Shown here: piece after piece, positions 33,673 through 42,899 of the stretch
How the letters are laid out: every line of letters begins with the position of its first letter
Position numbering within the stretch: the first letter of the stretch is position 1
NCBI GenBank assembly: GCA_022446885.1
Contig: JAKVBU010000011.1
Span: 62,001 to 126,000 of the forward strand
Source of the DNA: Phycisphaerales bacterium
GTDB taxonomy: Bacteria; Planctomycetota; Phycisphaerae; Phycisphaerales; SM1A02
Direction: 5' to 3'
DNA: 64,000 bases
The notes under the pieces: model-generated
The model's database searches: none
What the model was told of the DNA's origin: nothing
What the model saw: only the letters and a program-made list of their open reading frames with translations
Translations under genes and position numbers: made by a program

Positions 33673-34728
33673 TCAGGCGGCCATGGCCCGATCCAGCGCC
33701 TCCGGGTGCGAGGCATGCGCCAGAGCATCCTCACGAGAGACGAGTCCGTTGAAAAACAACTCCGCGATTGATCCGTCAAGTGAGACCATGCCGAGCCGTC
33801 GGCTGGTCTCAATGACATTGGGAATCTCGAACGTGCGTGCTTCGCGAATGAGATTTCGCACGGCCGGTGTGCAGAGCAGAATCTCGACAGCCGGCACCAT
33901 GCCCGGACGATCGATCCGGCTCATGAGCGTCTGTGAGACCACTGCCTGCAGTGTGTTTCCGAGCATTGAACGAACCTGGTTCTGCTGCCCGGATGGGTAC
34001 ATGTCGATGATGCGCTCGACAGTTTGGGAGGCGTTCACGGTGTGCAGCGTGGACATCACCAGATGGCCGGTTTCCGCTGCACTCATGGCCAGCGCCGTCG
34101 TTTCCAGATCTCGCATCTCGCCAACGAGGATGATGTCCGGATCCTGCCGCAGGGCGTGTTTCAGCCCGGAGGCAAAGGACGGCAGGTCTTGGCCCAGTTC
34201 ACGCTGTTCGATCAGACACTTGTCGCTGGTGAACGTGTACTCCACCGGGTCTTCAAGTGTGATGATGTGCTTTCGATGCTGCTCGTTCATGCAGGCGATG
34301 AGTGCTGCCAGCGTGGTTGACTTGCCTGAGCCTGTGTCTCCGGTGACAAGCACAAGGCCTCTTGGTAGTTGGGCGAGCGTCTCGATGACTGGAGGCAGAC
34401 TCAGCGATGCCAACTGGGGCACCTTCTCGTTCACGGTCCGCATGGCAATCGCCGCTGAACCGCGTTGTCGATGAATGTTGACCCGATATCTCCCCAGCCC
34501 TTCGACGGCATAGGACAGATCAACGTCTTGTTGCTCAGACAGACGAGCCCGTTGGGTCTCATTGGCCACCACATCGATCCACCGCTCTACGACCTCAGCC
34601 GCGAGTTGGGGCGCCTCTTGGGGCGTCATCTGCGTGTTGATTCGGAAGATTGGCGGATGGCCGGCGACGAGATGGATGTCGCTGGCCCCGAGTTCATCGG
34701 CCTTGTGCAGAATGTCGATGAGATCCAT
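33673..34728 (-). CDS. pilT: Twitching/retraction ATPase PilT family
   Basis: A hexameric ATPase of 351 residues that takes pilus fibres apart. Walker A GDTGSGKSTT (near residue 130), Asp box ITLEDPVEY, Walker B DPDIILVGEMRD and His box GHLVMSTLHTVNA are all in place; AIRNLIRE-type sequence near the C-terminus is the PilT signature (here AVRNLIREAR). ATG 34728 has GGTGGAG 8 bases upstream; the longer start is not needed. First gene of the operon pilT-gspF-pilV-pilX-pilW. Whether pili or a secretion system is built cannot be decided. Confidence 0.94.
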   Translation of the reverse strand: MDLIDILHKADELGASDIHLVAGHPPIFRINTQMTPQEAPQLAAEVVERWIDVVANETQRARLSEQQDVDLSYAVEGLGRYRVNIHRQRGSAAIAMRTVNEKVPQLASLSLPPVIETLAQLPRGLVLVTGDTGSGKSTTLAALIACMNEQHRKHIITLEDPVEYTFTSDKCLIEQRELGQDLPSFASGLKHALRQDPDIILVGEMRDLETTALAMSAAETGHLVMSTLHTVNASQTVERIIDMYPSGQQNQVRSMLGNTLQAVVSQTLMSRIDRPGMVPAVEILLCTPAVRNLIREARTFEIPNVIETSRRLGMVSLDGSIAELFFNGLVSREDALAHASHPEALDRAMAA

Positions 34729-34836
34729 GCGAAGCGCTCCACCGAAACAGACTCGGCAGAGCATTCATCGGATTGACTTCGCGGCCGGTCCACCTGCAGC
34801 AGCCCGGTGGAGCGCCGCACGTGCCGGCAGTAGGGA

Positions 34837-35328
34837 TCAATCGGATTCTGCGGAAGCCTCCGCAGGGCGATCGAGCGTCACATGTCCCCCAAACGGCGCC
34901 GACGGCCTGTACCCGAGTTCCGCGAGCGTCTCGTCGAACACACCGTTTCCAATGTAGACCAGCGACCCGGACAGGCTGCAGGGCAGCGACTGAGGCGGCG
35001 CTCCGCCGGGCCAGCCACCAGCCGGCGCCCGCACGACGATCGGAAGCGTTGCCTCACGGTCAATCCCTGGCGAGAGCACCAATTCACCCGCGTGCCGCCC
35101 CGTCCATCCTCGATCGCCCGACTGAACGCTGTAGTGATACTCCAGCAGTTCGATCTCCAGCGATCCTGTATTCCTGATGTTCACCTGCACTTCACCGGCG
35201 ATGGCCTCGTCAGAAATCTGGGTCAAGACGCCTGTGGTCGCCAGAGAGACGCGAGGCTCGCTGGTGCAGGCGAACCCCATGGCGGCGAGGAGGGGCATGC
35301 AGAGCCAGAATGCAGGAGGTGTTCGCAT
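34837..35328 (-). CDS. Small lipoprotein with LEA/WHy-like beta domain
   Basis: A lipoprotein of 163 residues. The lipobox AMGFAC places a lipidated Cys near residue 21. The mature part has the rhythm of a single immunoglobulin-like or LEA-14 type domain (GEVQVNIRNTGSLEIELLEYHYSVQ), with two cysteines. The family is uncertain. The gene is divergent from the large beta-propeller gene and 108 bases upstream of pilT on the same strand. Confidence 0.65.
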   Translation of the reverse strand: MRTPPAFWLCMPLLAAMGFACTSEPRVSLATTGVLTQISDEAIAGEVQVNIRNTGSLEIELLEYHYSVQSGDRGWTGRHAGELVLSPGIDREATLPIVVRAPAGGWPGGAPPQSLPCSLSGSLVYIGNGVFDETLAELGYRPSAPFGGHVTLDRPAEASAESD

Positions 35329-35334
35329 GGCGGC

Positions 35335-35340
35335 ACTCTA
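35335..35340 (-). promoter_or_regulatory. Candidate -10 for leaderless lipoprotein gene
   Basis: TAGAGT on the minus strand, 6 bases before ATG 35328. Confidence 0.45.
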
Positions 35341-35362
35341 CTGCACCGACCTTGTCCGTCCG

Positions 35363-35368
35363 TAGAAT
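35363..35368 (+). promoter_or_regulatory. Candidate -10 for leaderless beta-propeller gene
   Basis: TAGAAT, 8 bases before ATG 35377, in the 48-base gap with the divergent lipoprotein gene. Confidence 0.45.
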
Positions 35369-35376
35369 CGGGCGCC

Positions 35377-38300
35377 ATGCTCGGATTGCTCCCTGCTGTC
35401 ATCACCTGCCTCCTGTCGGCCCAAGATGCCGAGGCTGTATTCGTGGACCATGCTCCACTGGTCGAGAGAACGCTGCAGCAGGTCATGGAGGGGTCGATCG
35501 AGCACGACCGCCGCATTGAGTTGCTTCGTTCACTCCATACGGAGCACGGAAGGCGCCTGACGCCCCGAGACACATCAGACACCGATCTATTCGTGCAAGT
35601 TGACTCACTCCTGCAGCAGATCGCGGCTGAGCGGCCTGAGTTGATGGAGGCGATCACTGCAGACTCAACCGATCCAATCCTGCACGCACGTCGGGCTGCG
35701 GCCTTGGGCGCACTCATGTCGGCCCGCCGATGGCTGGAGGAGACAGATGGACTTGGCTCCACTCGATCACAACTGAAGCGTCTCCCAGCAGCGATCCACG
35801 GCCACAGCACCATCCGCACAGGCGATCGAGTTCCCGACGATCTCGTGGACGCACCGATGTGGCAGAGGGAAGGCGGCGGCAACGAGGCAATGGCCCTGTT
35901 GCTCCCAGACACGTTGATCATCGCAGGATCTGATCACATCAAAGCACTCGACGTACTCACCGGGGAGCAGAAGTGGCATGTTGAGGAGAGGGCCTCGAAC
36001 GCCCTCTCTTCGACGCCGTCGCACGGTGGTGTCCAGATGCTCACAGCGGTACCCGGCGGCGACTTCATTGTCTGGAGAGGGCAGCCGGTTTCGACGGGGT
36101 TTGAGGGAAGCGGACAGGTGTATCGAATGGCTGCCGACACCGGCCATGTTCAGTGGAGGTTTGACCCCGCCCAGCTCGATGACGCGCGAGGCCTGATTCG
36201 ACCGTCAGGAGGGCCTGTCGTTGCTGACGGATCCGTGTTCATACCGATGCGTCGTCACGGCCGAGCGATGCAGGTCGAGTCATGGCTGCTCTCGCTGGAT
36301 CTGGAGACCGGCCAGCAGAATTGGGCCCGTTGGCTGGGATCGGCAGGCGCGGCAGTTCGAGGCGTGGTCTGGCCCGGCGACACCATCCTGCCAGGCGAAC
36401 GAGCACTGTTCATTCAGACCGGAACCGGGGTGCTGGCTTCCATCGATCCCAGAGCGGGAGACATCGACTGGCTGCGTCGGATGACCCCGGGCCGTTGGCG
36501 GGCCCGAGACGTCACCGCGCCCCCGCCGTGGGCGTTGTTCGCCCCGATTCAGATCGGGGGGCATCTGATTACCCGTGCCTCAGACGGAAGACGGTTGCTC
36601 GTGCTCGATCCCCGCACCGGGGACATTCACGCATCTCATGAGACGAGCGACCAATCTGATCTTGCTGGTGTACACACAGTGCATGCGCTGGATGGGGCCG
36701 GCCTCTTGACTGTTGGTCGATCATTGAACCGATGGCAAGTGACGCCTGAGGGAACTTTGGAACGAGTCTGGACCTGGAGAGACGACTCTGGCGCTGTGCC
36801 CAGTGGCAGATCTCACATCACAGACACCGAAGTGCTTCTGCCGCTGGGCGACCAGTTGATCGCCCTGCATCTGGATGACGGACGCCCACTTCGAGCGCTG
36901 CACAATCCCGGCGGAGGACACGCGATCAGCGCAGATGGACTCATTGCAATGTCGTCGGGCCAGTCACTGAGTCTGCTTGGTGGCCTGAACGCTGCCCTGA
37001 CTCGCTTGAGGGCTCGGACAAGCCGTGATCCTGATGACATCGACGCCCACATCGGGATCATCGCGCTGGTAGTGCGAGCGGCTCGAGCAGATCTGACACG
37101 CAAGCACCTGCCTGGGGCCATGACCGCCGCGTCGGCTCAGCACCCATCCGCTGGGGTAGATTTGGCCATCTCATCGATGCAGGTGCTCGATGCATCTCTC
37201 CCCGATGATCAGGCGCTGATCGATGCGGCAATTGCAGTGATTCCCGATGGCACACCTGACAAGGCTCGCCTTCTGCTGGCTCGGGGTGACTGGATCGAGC
37301 CAACCAGTACCGACGCCGCGATTGAGAGTTGGCTGGCAGCCGATGCGTTGGCCGCCTCAGAGGCGTGGGCCGTTGAGCATGGTGTGCATGCCCCTGTCGC
37401 TGCACTGGTGACTCGCAGGCTTGCGCGGCACGGACTGAACCACGCTGCCAATTGGCCCCCGCCATCCGATCAAGACGGGCCAGCGCTGCGGGCATGTGTT
37501 GCCAGAGGTGACGCGTCTCGAAGCCAAGCCCTGGCCCTCTTGTCACGAGCACAGGGCATGGAGGCAATTGCGGTTGCGCATGTGGCTGGGTTCGATCCTG
37601 ATCGCATTGAAGCCATGCGGGACGTGGTGGCTCCGGCCCTGACTGACGGGCTGGAGACTCGACGGGTGCAAGGCGGGTGGGCATCTCTACCAATTGACGA
37701 GGGCATGATGCTGCGTGAGGGCACATCGATCACATGGCATGAGTCCCCGCTGACCGATGCACTCTGGTCCATGGTGCTCGACGGAACCCCTGACGAGGTT
37801 GTTGCCATCGACGATGATCAGATCGTCATCACACTCGATGAGCTCGACGGCGGTCGCCGGCTTCAGGCAAGGCAAAGAGACACCGGAGATCTGATCTGGA
37901 ACTTGGAGCTGGACCAACTGGGGCCGGACATTGACCCGCCGATTGTGATCGCCGCCACGCCCACCGTCGCAGCCCTCGCAGGCCGGGCCGGCATCACCAT
38001 TGTCGATCTGAAAGCTGGCAGACCTCTACCTGGGGCCCCTGCCGGTTTGCCGCTGGATGCACTCTCGGTGCACGGTGATCTCCTGCTGTTGCTCGATGAT
38101 CAGACACGTGGCCGCACCGTGCTTCAGGTCATTGACGAGCAAGGGCGATCCCATCATTGGCCCCTGCCCCCGATGATTCCAAATGCCAATTGGATCAATC
38201 GGGGACCGCTCGGGGGCGTCGCGGTGGGCAATGCCGATTCGGTCGCATTCGCTCCAGCTCTAGGCGATGCGTGGTGGTGGTCTGCTCGCGATGAGACCAC

Positions 38301-38826
38301 AGATTCACTCCGCGGCGCGATCGTGCTTCCAGACGCCATCATCACCCGAACTTCGACCTCGCTGGTTCACCGCCGCAGCCCTGAGACAGGTGCGCTGCTG
38401 GGCCGTGTTGAGACACCCCTTGGACGCAGTGAGGCTGTCGTCACCGACTTGCTGCACTTGGGCGATGGCCTTCTTGTGGTGACCGATCAGGGTGTGCTGC
38501 GCCTTGGCGCGGATGGCGCCACGCTCTGGGCCGATGCTGGCGAACATCTCACGCCACCGATCCTGGCCACTGTGGCAGGCGATGAGACCGTCGTCTTCCA
38601 TGCCCGTGACGTTCTGCACGACACCCTGCTCCCAATGGAAGACCGGACGATCCATCAGGTACGTCGCCTGGACCAGCATGGTCGCCTGATGGAGACGATT
38701 GACCTGTTCCCGATGGCCGGTAGAATTCGGCGCGCCAAACCACTTGGCGGCGGGCTGCTCATTTCCGATGATCTCGACACATGGCTCGTGCCGATCTCAT
38801 CACCCCAAGGAACCTCCCCCATCTGA
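35377..38826 (+). CDS. Large secreted PQQ-like beta-propeller protein
   Basis: A protein of 1149 residues. Signal-like N-terminus (LGLLPAVITCLLSAQDAEA). Residues about 180-530 and about 790-1140 contain repeated W-rich propeller blades of the PQQ-like/BamB type (LDVLTGEQKWHVE, LDLETGQQNWARWLG, LVLDPRTGDIHASHE, RDTGDLIWNLELDQ). The middle (about 550-780) is helical and Ala-rich, resembling repeat scaffolds. No catalytic residues or PQQ-ligand set can be identified, so binding rather than catalysis is likely. Upstream ATGs in frame overlap the divergent lipoprotein gene. It may be coupled to the acidic protein downstream, which starts 16 bases after its stop. Confidence 0.8.
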   Translation: MLGLLPAVITCLLSAQDAEAVFVDHAPLVERTLQQVMEGSIEHDRRIELLRSLHTEHGRRLTPRDTSDTDLFVQVDSLLQQIAAERPELMEAITADSTDPILHARRAAALGALMSARRWLEETDGLGSTRSQLKRLPAAIHGHSTIRTGDRVPDDLVDAPMWQREGGGNEAMALLLPDTLIIAGSDHIKALDVLTGEQKWHVEERASNALSSTPSHGGVQMLTAVPGGDFIVWRGQPVSTGFEGSGQVYRMAADTGHVQWRFDPAQLDDARGLIRPSGGPVVADGSVFIPMRRHGRAMQVESWLLSLDLETGQQNWARWLGSAGAAVRGVVWPGDTILPGERALFIQTGTGVLASIDPRAGDIDWLRRMTPGRWRARDVTAPPPWALFAPIQIGGHLITRASDGRRLLVLDPRTGDIHASHETSDQSDLAGVHTVHALDGAGLLTVGRSLNRWQVTPEGTLERVWTWRDDSGAVPSGRSHITDTEVLLPLGDQLIALHLDDGRPLRALHNPGGGHAISADGLIAMSSGQSLSLLGGLNAALTRLRARTSRDPDDIDAHIGIIALVVRAARADLTRKHLPGAMTAASAQHPSAGVDLAISSMQVLDASLPDDQALIDAAIAVIPDGTPDKARLLLARGDWIEPTSTDAAIESWLAADALAASEAWAVEHGVHAPVAALVTRRLARHGLNHAANWPPPSDQDGPALRACVARGDASRSQALALLSRAQGMEAIAVAHVAGFDPDRIEAMRDVVAPALTDGLETRRVQGGWASLPIDEGMMLREGTSITWHESPLTDALWSMVLDGTPDEVVAIDDDQIVITLDELDGGRRLQARQRDTGDLIWNLELDQLGPDIDPPIVIAATPTVAALAGRAGITIVDLKAGRPLPGAPAGLPLDALSVHGDLLLLLDDQTRGRTVLQVIDEQGRSHHWPLPPMIPNANWINRGPLGGVAVGNADSVAFAPALGDAWWWSARDETTDSLRGAIVLPDAIITRTSTSLVHRRSPETGALLGRVETPLGRSEAVVTDLLHLGDGLLVVTDQGVLRLGADGATLWADAGEHLTPPILATVAGDETVVFHARDVLHDTLLPMEDRTIHQVRRLDQHGRLMETIDLFPMAGRIRRAKPLGGGLLISDDLDTWLVPISSPQGTSPI

Positions 38827-38842
38827 AGAAGGGTCACCTGAC

Positions 38843-39073
38843 TTGAGCGACACCTACAACGACGATCGATCTGACGCAGAGGGGCAGGACTCGTCTGGGC
38901 AGGGTGATGACGCCGATCGCATCGTCATCACTGACGACGAAACCCCGGTTAACGAGGATCCAGATGGGCTCGACGAGCACGACGATGACGAAGACGATCT
39001 GGACGACGATGAAGATGTGCCACGAGATGATGATCGTGACGACTGGCTTGATGATCTTGACGACGAAGACTGA
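38843..39073 (+). CDS. Extremely acidic small protein, TTG start
   Basis: A protein of 76 residues, of which 39 are Asp or Glu (32 Asp, 7 Glu). From residue 43 on the sequence is mainly Asp runs. The start is TTG at 38843 with GAAGGG 8 bases upstream; an ATG upstream in the same frame lies within the propeller gene. Comparable low-complexity acidic tails occur in bacterial RNA polymerase delta subunits and histone-chaperone-like proteins, but no such domain is visible here. It lies between the propeller gene and convergent lpxA. The function is unknown and the gene call rests on the ORF and ribosome site. Confidence 0.5.
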   Translation: MSDTYNDDRSDAEGQDSSGQGDDADRIVITDDETPVNEDPDGLDEHDDDEDDLDDDEDVPRDDDRDDWLDDLDDED

Positions 39074-39083
39074 TGCTCGCTAC

Positions 39084-39908
39084 TCAGCGAGTTCGTGACC
39101 ATCGATCGTCACGTCGTACAGCCTCGCGAGCGCGACCATGTGTGCCGTCGCCAGCCGCCTCAATCGCATCGCACAACTCGAGCACGATCGGCGTATCGGT
39201 GTGCGCCGCCCGCAGATCTGGCAGCCGGTCCTTTGCTGGTGCGGCATCGCGGAATAGACGCTTGAAACACGCCTTGAGTTGGTCGATGTCGTTGCCGTCA
39301 ACTCCAGCTCGAACGAGGCCGATCGTATTGACCGCCCTGACTTCAGCGGGGTGACCTTCGACGATCACGAAGGGTGGCACATCGCGGGCCACTCTCGCCA
39401 TTCCACCCACGAATGCCAAACGGCCTATGGTCGCATAGTGGTGCACGCCTGCGCCTCCACCGATTGCGGACCCGTCGCCCATGATGACGTGACCGGCCAG
39501 CATCACCTGGTTGGCAATCGTCACGTGGTCACCAATGATGCAGTCGTGCGCCACATGGCTGCCAACCATCACGAGACAGTCGGACCCAATGACAGTCTCA
39601 CCGCCGCCGTTTCCGGTTCCGCGGTGCATCGTGACGTGCTCACGGATATCGTTCCGGTCCCCGAGTCGCAACACGGTGCGCTCACCATGAAACTTTCGAT
39701 CCTGCGGTTCGCCGCCAAGCGCGGTAAAGGGGTGAATGGTGTTCTCCCGCCCCATGATCGTGTTGCAATTGACATGCACGTGCTCCATGAGCACGCACCC
39801 ATCACCGATCTCCACGTCAGGGCCGACAATGCTGAATGCCCCGATCTGAACATTCTCGCCCAGTTGGGCGGAGTCGTGAATGATGGCGGTCGGATGGATG
39901 CAAGACAT
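39084..39908 (-). CDS. lpxA: UDP-N-acetylglucosamine acyltransferase LpxA
   Basis: A protein of 274 residues. It adds the first acyl chain to UDP-GlcNAc in lipid A synthesis. A left-handed beta-helix of hexapeptide repeats starts with IHPTAIIHDSAQLGENVQIG; the catalytic His is in GSHVAHDCIIGDHVTIANQV; the C-terminal helical part follows. Start ATG 39908 is 5 bases after the LpxC-FabZ stop. It is the last gene of the bamA-lpx operon as read here; lpxB is absent. Confidence 0.95.
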   Translation of the reverse strand: MSCIHPTAIIHDSAQLGENVQIGAFSIVGPDVEIGDGCVLMEHVHVNCNTIMGRENTIHPFTALGGEPQDRKFHGERTVLRLGDRNDIREHVTMHRGTGNGGGETVIGSDCLVMVGSHVAHDCIIGDHVTIANQVMLAGHVIMGDGSAIGGGAGVHHYATIGRLAFVGGMARVARDVPPFVIVEGHPAEVRAVNTIGLVRAGVDGNDIDQLKACFKRLFRDAAPAKDRLPDLRAAHTDTPIVLELCDAIEAAGDGTHGRAREAVRRDDRWSRTR

Positions 39909-39913
39909 GAAGG

Positions 39914-41269
39914 CTACTCCGACTCCGCATCGACCATCATGAAACGAATCGAGGCTTCTGCCGCGGGCTTGTCACCCACGAACGCCCGACAGTCTATGGA
40001 CGCCATCCTCGATGATGCTCGAACTGTGCGAGCCTCCAGAATCAACTGATCACCGGGCGTGACCGGGTGACGCAACTTCACCTTGTCCAAACTGAGGAGC
40101 ACGGCAATCTTCCCGATTGTCTCCAGCCGCTGACTCAGCAGGAGCCCGCCAAGCTGCGCCATGGCCTCGACAATCAGCACACCGGGCATGATCGGGGTCT
40201 TGGGATAGTGGCCTCCGAAGAACGGCTCGTTGATCGTGACGTTTTTCACGCCCACGGCACGCTCATCGCCCTCCATCTCCAACACTCGATCCACGAGCAA
40301 CATTGGGTATCGATGCGGCATGATCCGCTGAATGGCACGAATGTCCATCATGCATGTGTCGCGCATGGCGGTTGCCGCGACACTCGTTGATGCTTGTTCA
40401 CGCAGAGCTGCCGCGAGCTTGCGGTTGAGCGAGTGCCCACTGCGAGATGCCACGATCCGACCCTGAATGGCAGCGCCTGCCAGCGACAGGTCTCCAATCA
40501 TGTCGAGCACCTTGTGCCGCACTGGTTCATCGTCGAACCGCCAAGCGTTATCGATTGGCCCCTCCTCACCCACAACAAGCACCTCCGAAGGGGAGAGGTG
40601 CGTGCACATACCCTTGGACTGCAGTGCCTGCGCTTCTTCAGCCAGCGAGTAGGTTCGAGCTCTCGCAATGTCGCGTCGGTAGTTGTCGGGCGTCAGGTCG
40701 AATGCGAATGCCTGCCGAGGGATTCGGTCGGCCTGCTGCCCGTAATCAAGCTCATAGACGACATGCAAACCCTGCCCCGAAGCCGGGAAGGCAGCGATCA
40801 TCGCGTCACCCTCTTCGATGACGAGCGGCGCCTCAATCTTGATCGTGGACCGCGGCACCTCCTGATTGACGAGTCCGACCGGATCAATCGCTGCGATGAA
40901 GGGGTCGGCACTACCGTCGCCCAACGGCACTTCCTGTGCATCAAGTCTGAGTAGGGCGTTGTCGATGCCCAGACCTGCCAGCGCACTGAGGCAGTGCTCC
41001 ACCGTCTCCACAACGACTTCGCCTGACGCCACGGCTGACCGCCGCGGCCGGTCTACACACTGATCGACACTGGCTGGAATCCGAACCGGCGGATCGAGAT
41101 CTGTCCGCTCGAACACGATGCCGTGATCTGGATCGGCCGGCTCGATAGAGAGCGTCACAGGCGCGCCTGACATCAACCCCCGACCCTCGACCGACACCGT
41201 GTCGGCCACGGTGTGCTGTGTCGGGGTTGGCGGTTCGACGACCGGTCGCGGTGTGCTCTGCCGTTCCAT
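39914..41269 (-). CDS. LpxC-FabZ bifunctional fusion
   Basis: A protein of 451 residues. Residues 1 to about 300 are UDP-3-O-acyl-GlcNAc deacetylase: zinc ligands EHCLSALAGLGI, then HKVLDMIGD with His and Asp, then SGHSLNRKL as the catalytic His region. Residues about 305-451 are a FabZ dehydratase hot-dog fold: IMPHRYPMLLVDRVLEME, active-site GHYPKTPIMPGVLIVEAMAQLGG. The fusion joins fatty-acid elongation to lipid A synthesis and is known from Bacteroidetes and some Planctomycetota. It overlaps no neighbour and is 8 bases from lpxD. Confidence 0.96.
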   Translation of the reverse strand: MERQSTPRPVVEPPTPTQHTVADTVSVEGRGLMSGAPVTLSIEPADPDHGIVFERTDLDPPVRIPASVDQCVDRPRRSAVASGEVVVETVEHCLSALAGLGIDNALLRLDAQEVPLGDGSADPFIAAIDPVGLVNQEVPRSTIKIEAPLVIEEGDAMIAAFPASGQGLHVVYELDYGQQADRIPRQAFAFDLTPDNYRRDIARARTYSLAEEAQALQSKGMCTHLSPSEVLVVGEEGPIDNAWRFDDEPVRHKVLDMIGDLSLAGAAIQGRIVASRSGHSLNRKLAAALREQASTSVAATAMRDTCMMDIRAIQRIMPHRYPMLLVDRVLEMEGDERAVGVKNVTINEPFFGGHYPKTPIMPGVLIVEAMAQLGGLLLSQRLETIGKIAVLLSLDKVKLRHPVTPGDQLILEARTVRASSRMASIDCRAFVGDKPAAEASIRFMMVDAESE

Positions 41270-41277
41270 GAAGTCGA

Positions 41278-42249
41278 TCAGCCACTGCTCGCCTTCATTG
41301 AGGCGATCAGTTCGGGAAGTCTACGCAGGGCGGCCACCTCCCGCAATTTGTCCTTCAATGGAATGGCCGGAGTCCCTCCTACGACGGCCCCGTCAGGAAT
41401 ATCCCGCATGACGCCCGAAGAAGCGGCGATCTTGGCCCCCACACCAATCTGCAGGTGTTGGGCGATACCGACCTGGGCCCCGATCATGGCACCGTCTCCG
41501 ATTTCCACCGATCCAGCGATGCCTGTCTGAGCGGCAATCACGATGTTTCGGCCCAGCGTGCAATTGTGAGCCACCTGCACCATGTTGTCCAACTTGGTGC
41601 CATCGCCTATCCGGGTCGATCCGAACTTCGCTCGATCGATACAACAGCCCGAACCAATCTCGACATCCTCGCCAATGATGACGTTGCCCAGATGAGGCAC
41701 TCGGCGCAAGCCATTGATTGCCGGATCTGGTCGATAGCCGAAGCCCTCGCCTCCGATCGTGCAGTTGGGCTGCAGAATAGACCTTGCTCCTACTCGGCAT
41801 CCATCGGCGACATACACGCCGGCGTGCACCTGTACGTCGTCACCCAGAACGACATCGGCTGCAATGACGGCCCCGGCGCCCACATGTACGTTCTTGCCCA
41901 TTTTCGCTGAAGGATGGACGGTGGCCAAGTCGTGCACACCCGGTTCGACGGCGGGGCGCATGTGCCCATGTGCAGCCTCGAGCACCGCGATCATCGCGAT
42001 GTCGGCATCCTTCACCTGAATCAGCGCCCGCCCTTCCCCAGCCCCACCTGGGACCTCAATGCCTTCGCTCACCAGCGCCGCAGAGGCATTGCTCTCGGTC
42101 CACCGGTCGGCCCATCGCTGTGAAGTAATGAATGTGAGAGCGCCTTCGCTCGCGTCTTCCAGCGCGTCGATGCTGGTCAACTGAGCGTCCGCCTCGCCAA
42201 GGAGGGTTCCCTCGAGCAGTCCGGCCAGCTCACCAGCCGTTGTTCGCAT
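41278..42249 (-). CDS. lpxD: UDP-3-O-acylglucosamine N-acyltransferase LpxD (copy 1)
   Basis: A protein of 323 residues. N-terminal substrate-binding domain (AGELAGLLEGTLLGEADAQLTSIDALEDA), then hexapeptide repeats (VHPSAKMGKNVHVGAGAVI, GEGFGYRPDP) and the catalytic His in NMVQVAHNCTLG. ATG 42249 fits the family start; an in-frame GTG at 42279 would overlap the ompH stop. A second lpxD is found 3.8 kb away on the other strand and differs in its repeat region, so the two may use different acyl donors or sites. Confidence 0.93.
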   Translation of the reverse strand: MRTTAGELAGLLEGTLLGEADAQLTSIDALEDASEGALTFITSQRWADRWTESNASAALVSEGIEVPGGAGEGRALIQVKDADIAMIAVLEAAHGHMRPAVEPGVHDLATVHPSAKMGKNVHVGAGAVIAADVVLGDDVQVHAGVYVADGCRVGARSILQPNCTIGGEGFGYRPDPAINGLRRVPHLGNVIIGEDVEIGSGCCIDRAKFGSTRIGDGTKLDNMVQVAHNCTLGRNIVIAAQTGIAGSVEIGDGAMIGAQVGIAQHLQIGVGAKIAASSGVMRDIPDGAVVGGTPAIPLKDKLREVAALRRLPELIASMKASSG

Positions 42250-42271
42250 GGACTTTGCATCGACCAAAGGG

Positions 42272-42880
42272 TCAACCACCAGAGCGATGACTGTCGTTCA
42301 TCGCCTTGATCAGCGCCTCTGTCACGTCCATCGACTCGGCGGCAAACAACACCCGCCTCGAAGAGATCATCGCGATGGGATCAGTGCTGTCCTCCGGAAT
42401 TGGATCGACGCCATCATCGACCAAGACCATGTCGTAGCCATTGGCCTTGGCGAAGGTGCCAGCTGCAACTCGAATCGACTCGTACAGATCGCGAATACGG
42501 CGAGACTCCATCTGTTGCATTCGCCGTTCGGACATCTGCAGGCTGGCCTCGAACTCGATCGCGGCCAGTTGCAGGTCTCGCAGCGCACTGCGGTGACGCT
42601 CACTGGACTCTGGATAGTCTTCGAGGTCGGCTTGCAGGTCTTCGATCGACGTACGACGAGCTGCCGCATCGGCCTGTGCCGCCTCGCCCATGGCCACCTT
42701 TTCCTCCTGGAACTCGGTCCAGGCATCGAGCCCATTGAAGACGGTGCCAAGATCCACGACTGCGACGGTCGTGGGCTTGGGGGCCAATCGGCCCGCGGCA
42801 GCTACCAGTGCGAGGACACCGATCACAACGGCCGCCTTGCGGAGGCGGCCACCTCTGCGTGATTCAGACGTCTTGTTCAT
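42272..42880 (-). CDS. OmpH/Skp-family periplasmic chaperone 1
   Basis: A protein of 202 residues. N-terminal membrane-spanning signal (KAAVVIGVLALVAAAG) and then the Skp pattern: VAVVDLGTVFNGLDAWTEFQEE, a long helical hairpin of about 100 residues, and FAKANGYDMVLVDDGVD. Skp traps unfolded outer-membrane proteins on their way to BamA. It follows a second OmpH gene by 19 bases. Start ATG 42880 is preferred over the ATG 12 bases upstream. Confidence 0.9.
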   Translation of the reverse strand: MNKTSESRRGGRLRKAAVVIGVLALVAAAGRLAPKPTTVAVVDLGTVFNGLDAWTEFQEEKVAMGEAAQADAAARRTSIEDLQADLEDYPESSERHRSALRDLQLAAIEFEASLQMSERRMQQMESRRIRDLYESIRVAAGTFAKANGYDMVLVDDGVDPIPEDSTDPIAMISSRRVLFAAESMDVTEALIKAMNDSHRSGG

Positions 42881-42899
42881 GAGATGCTCCATCGGTGCT

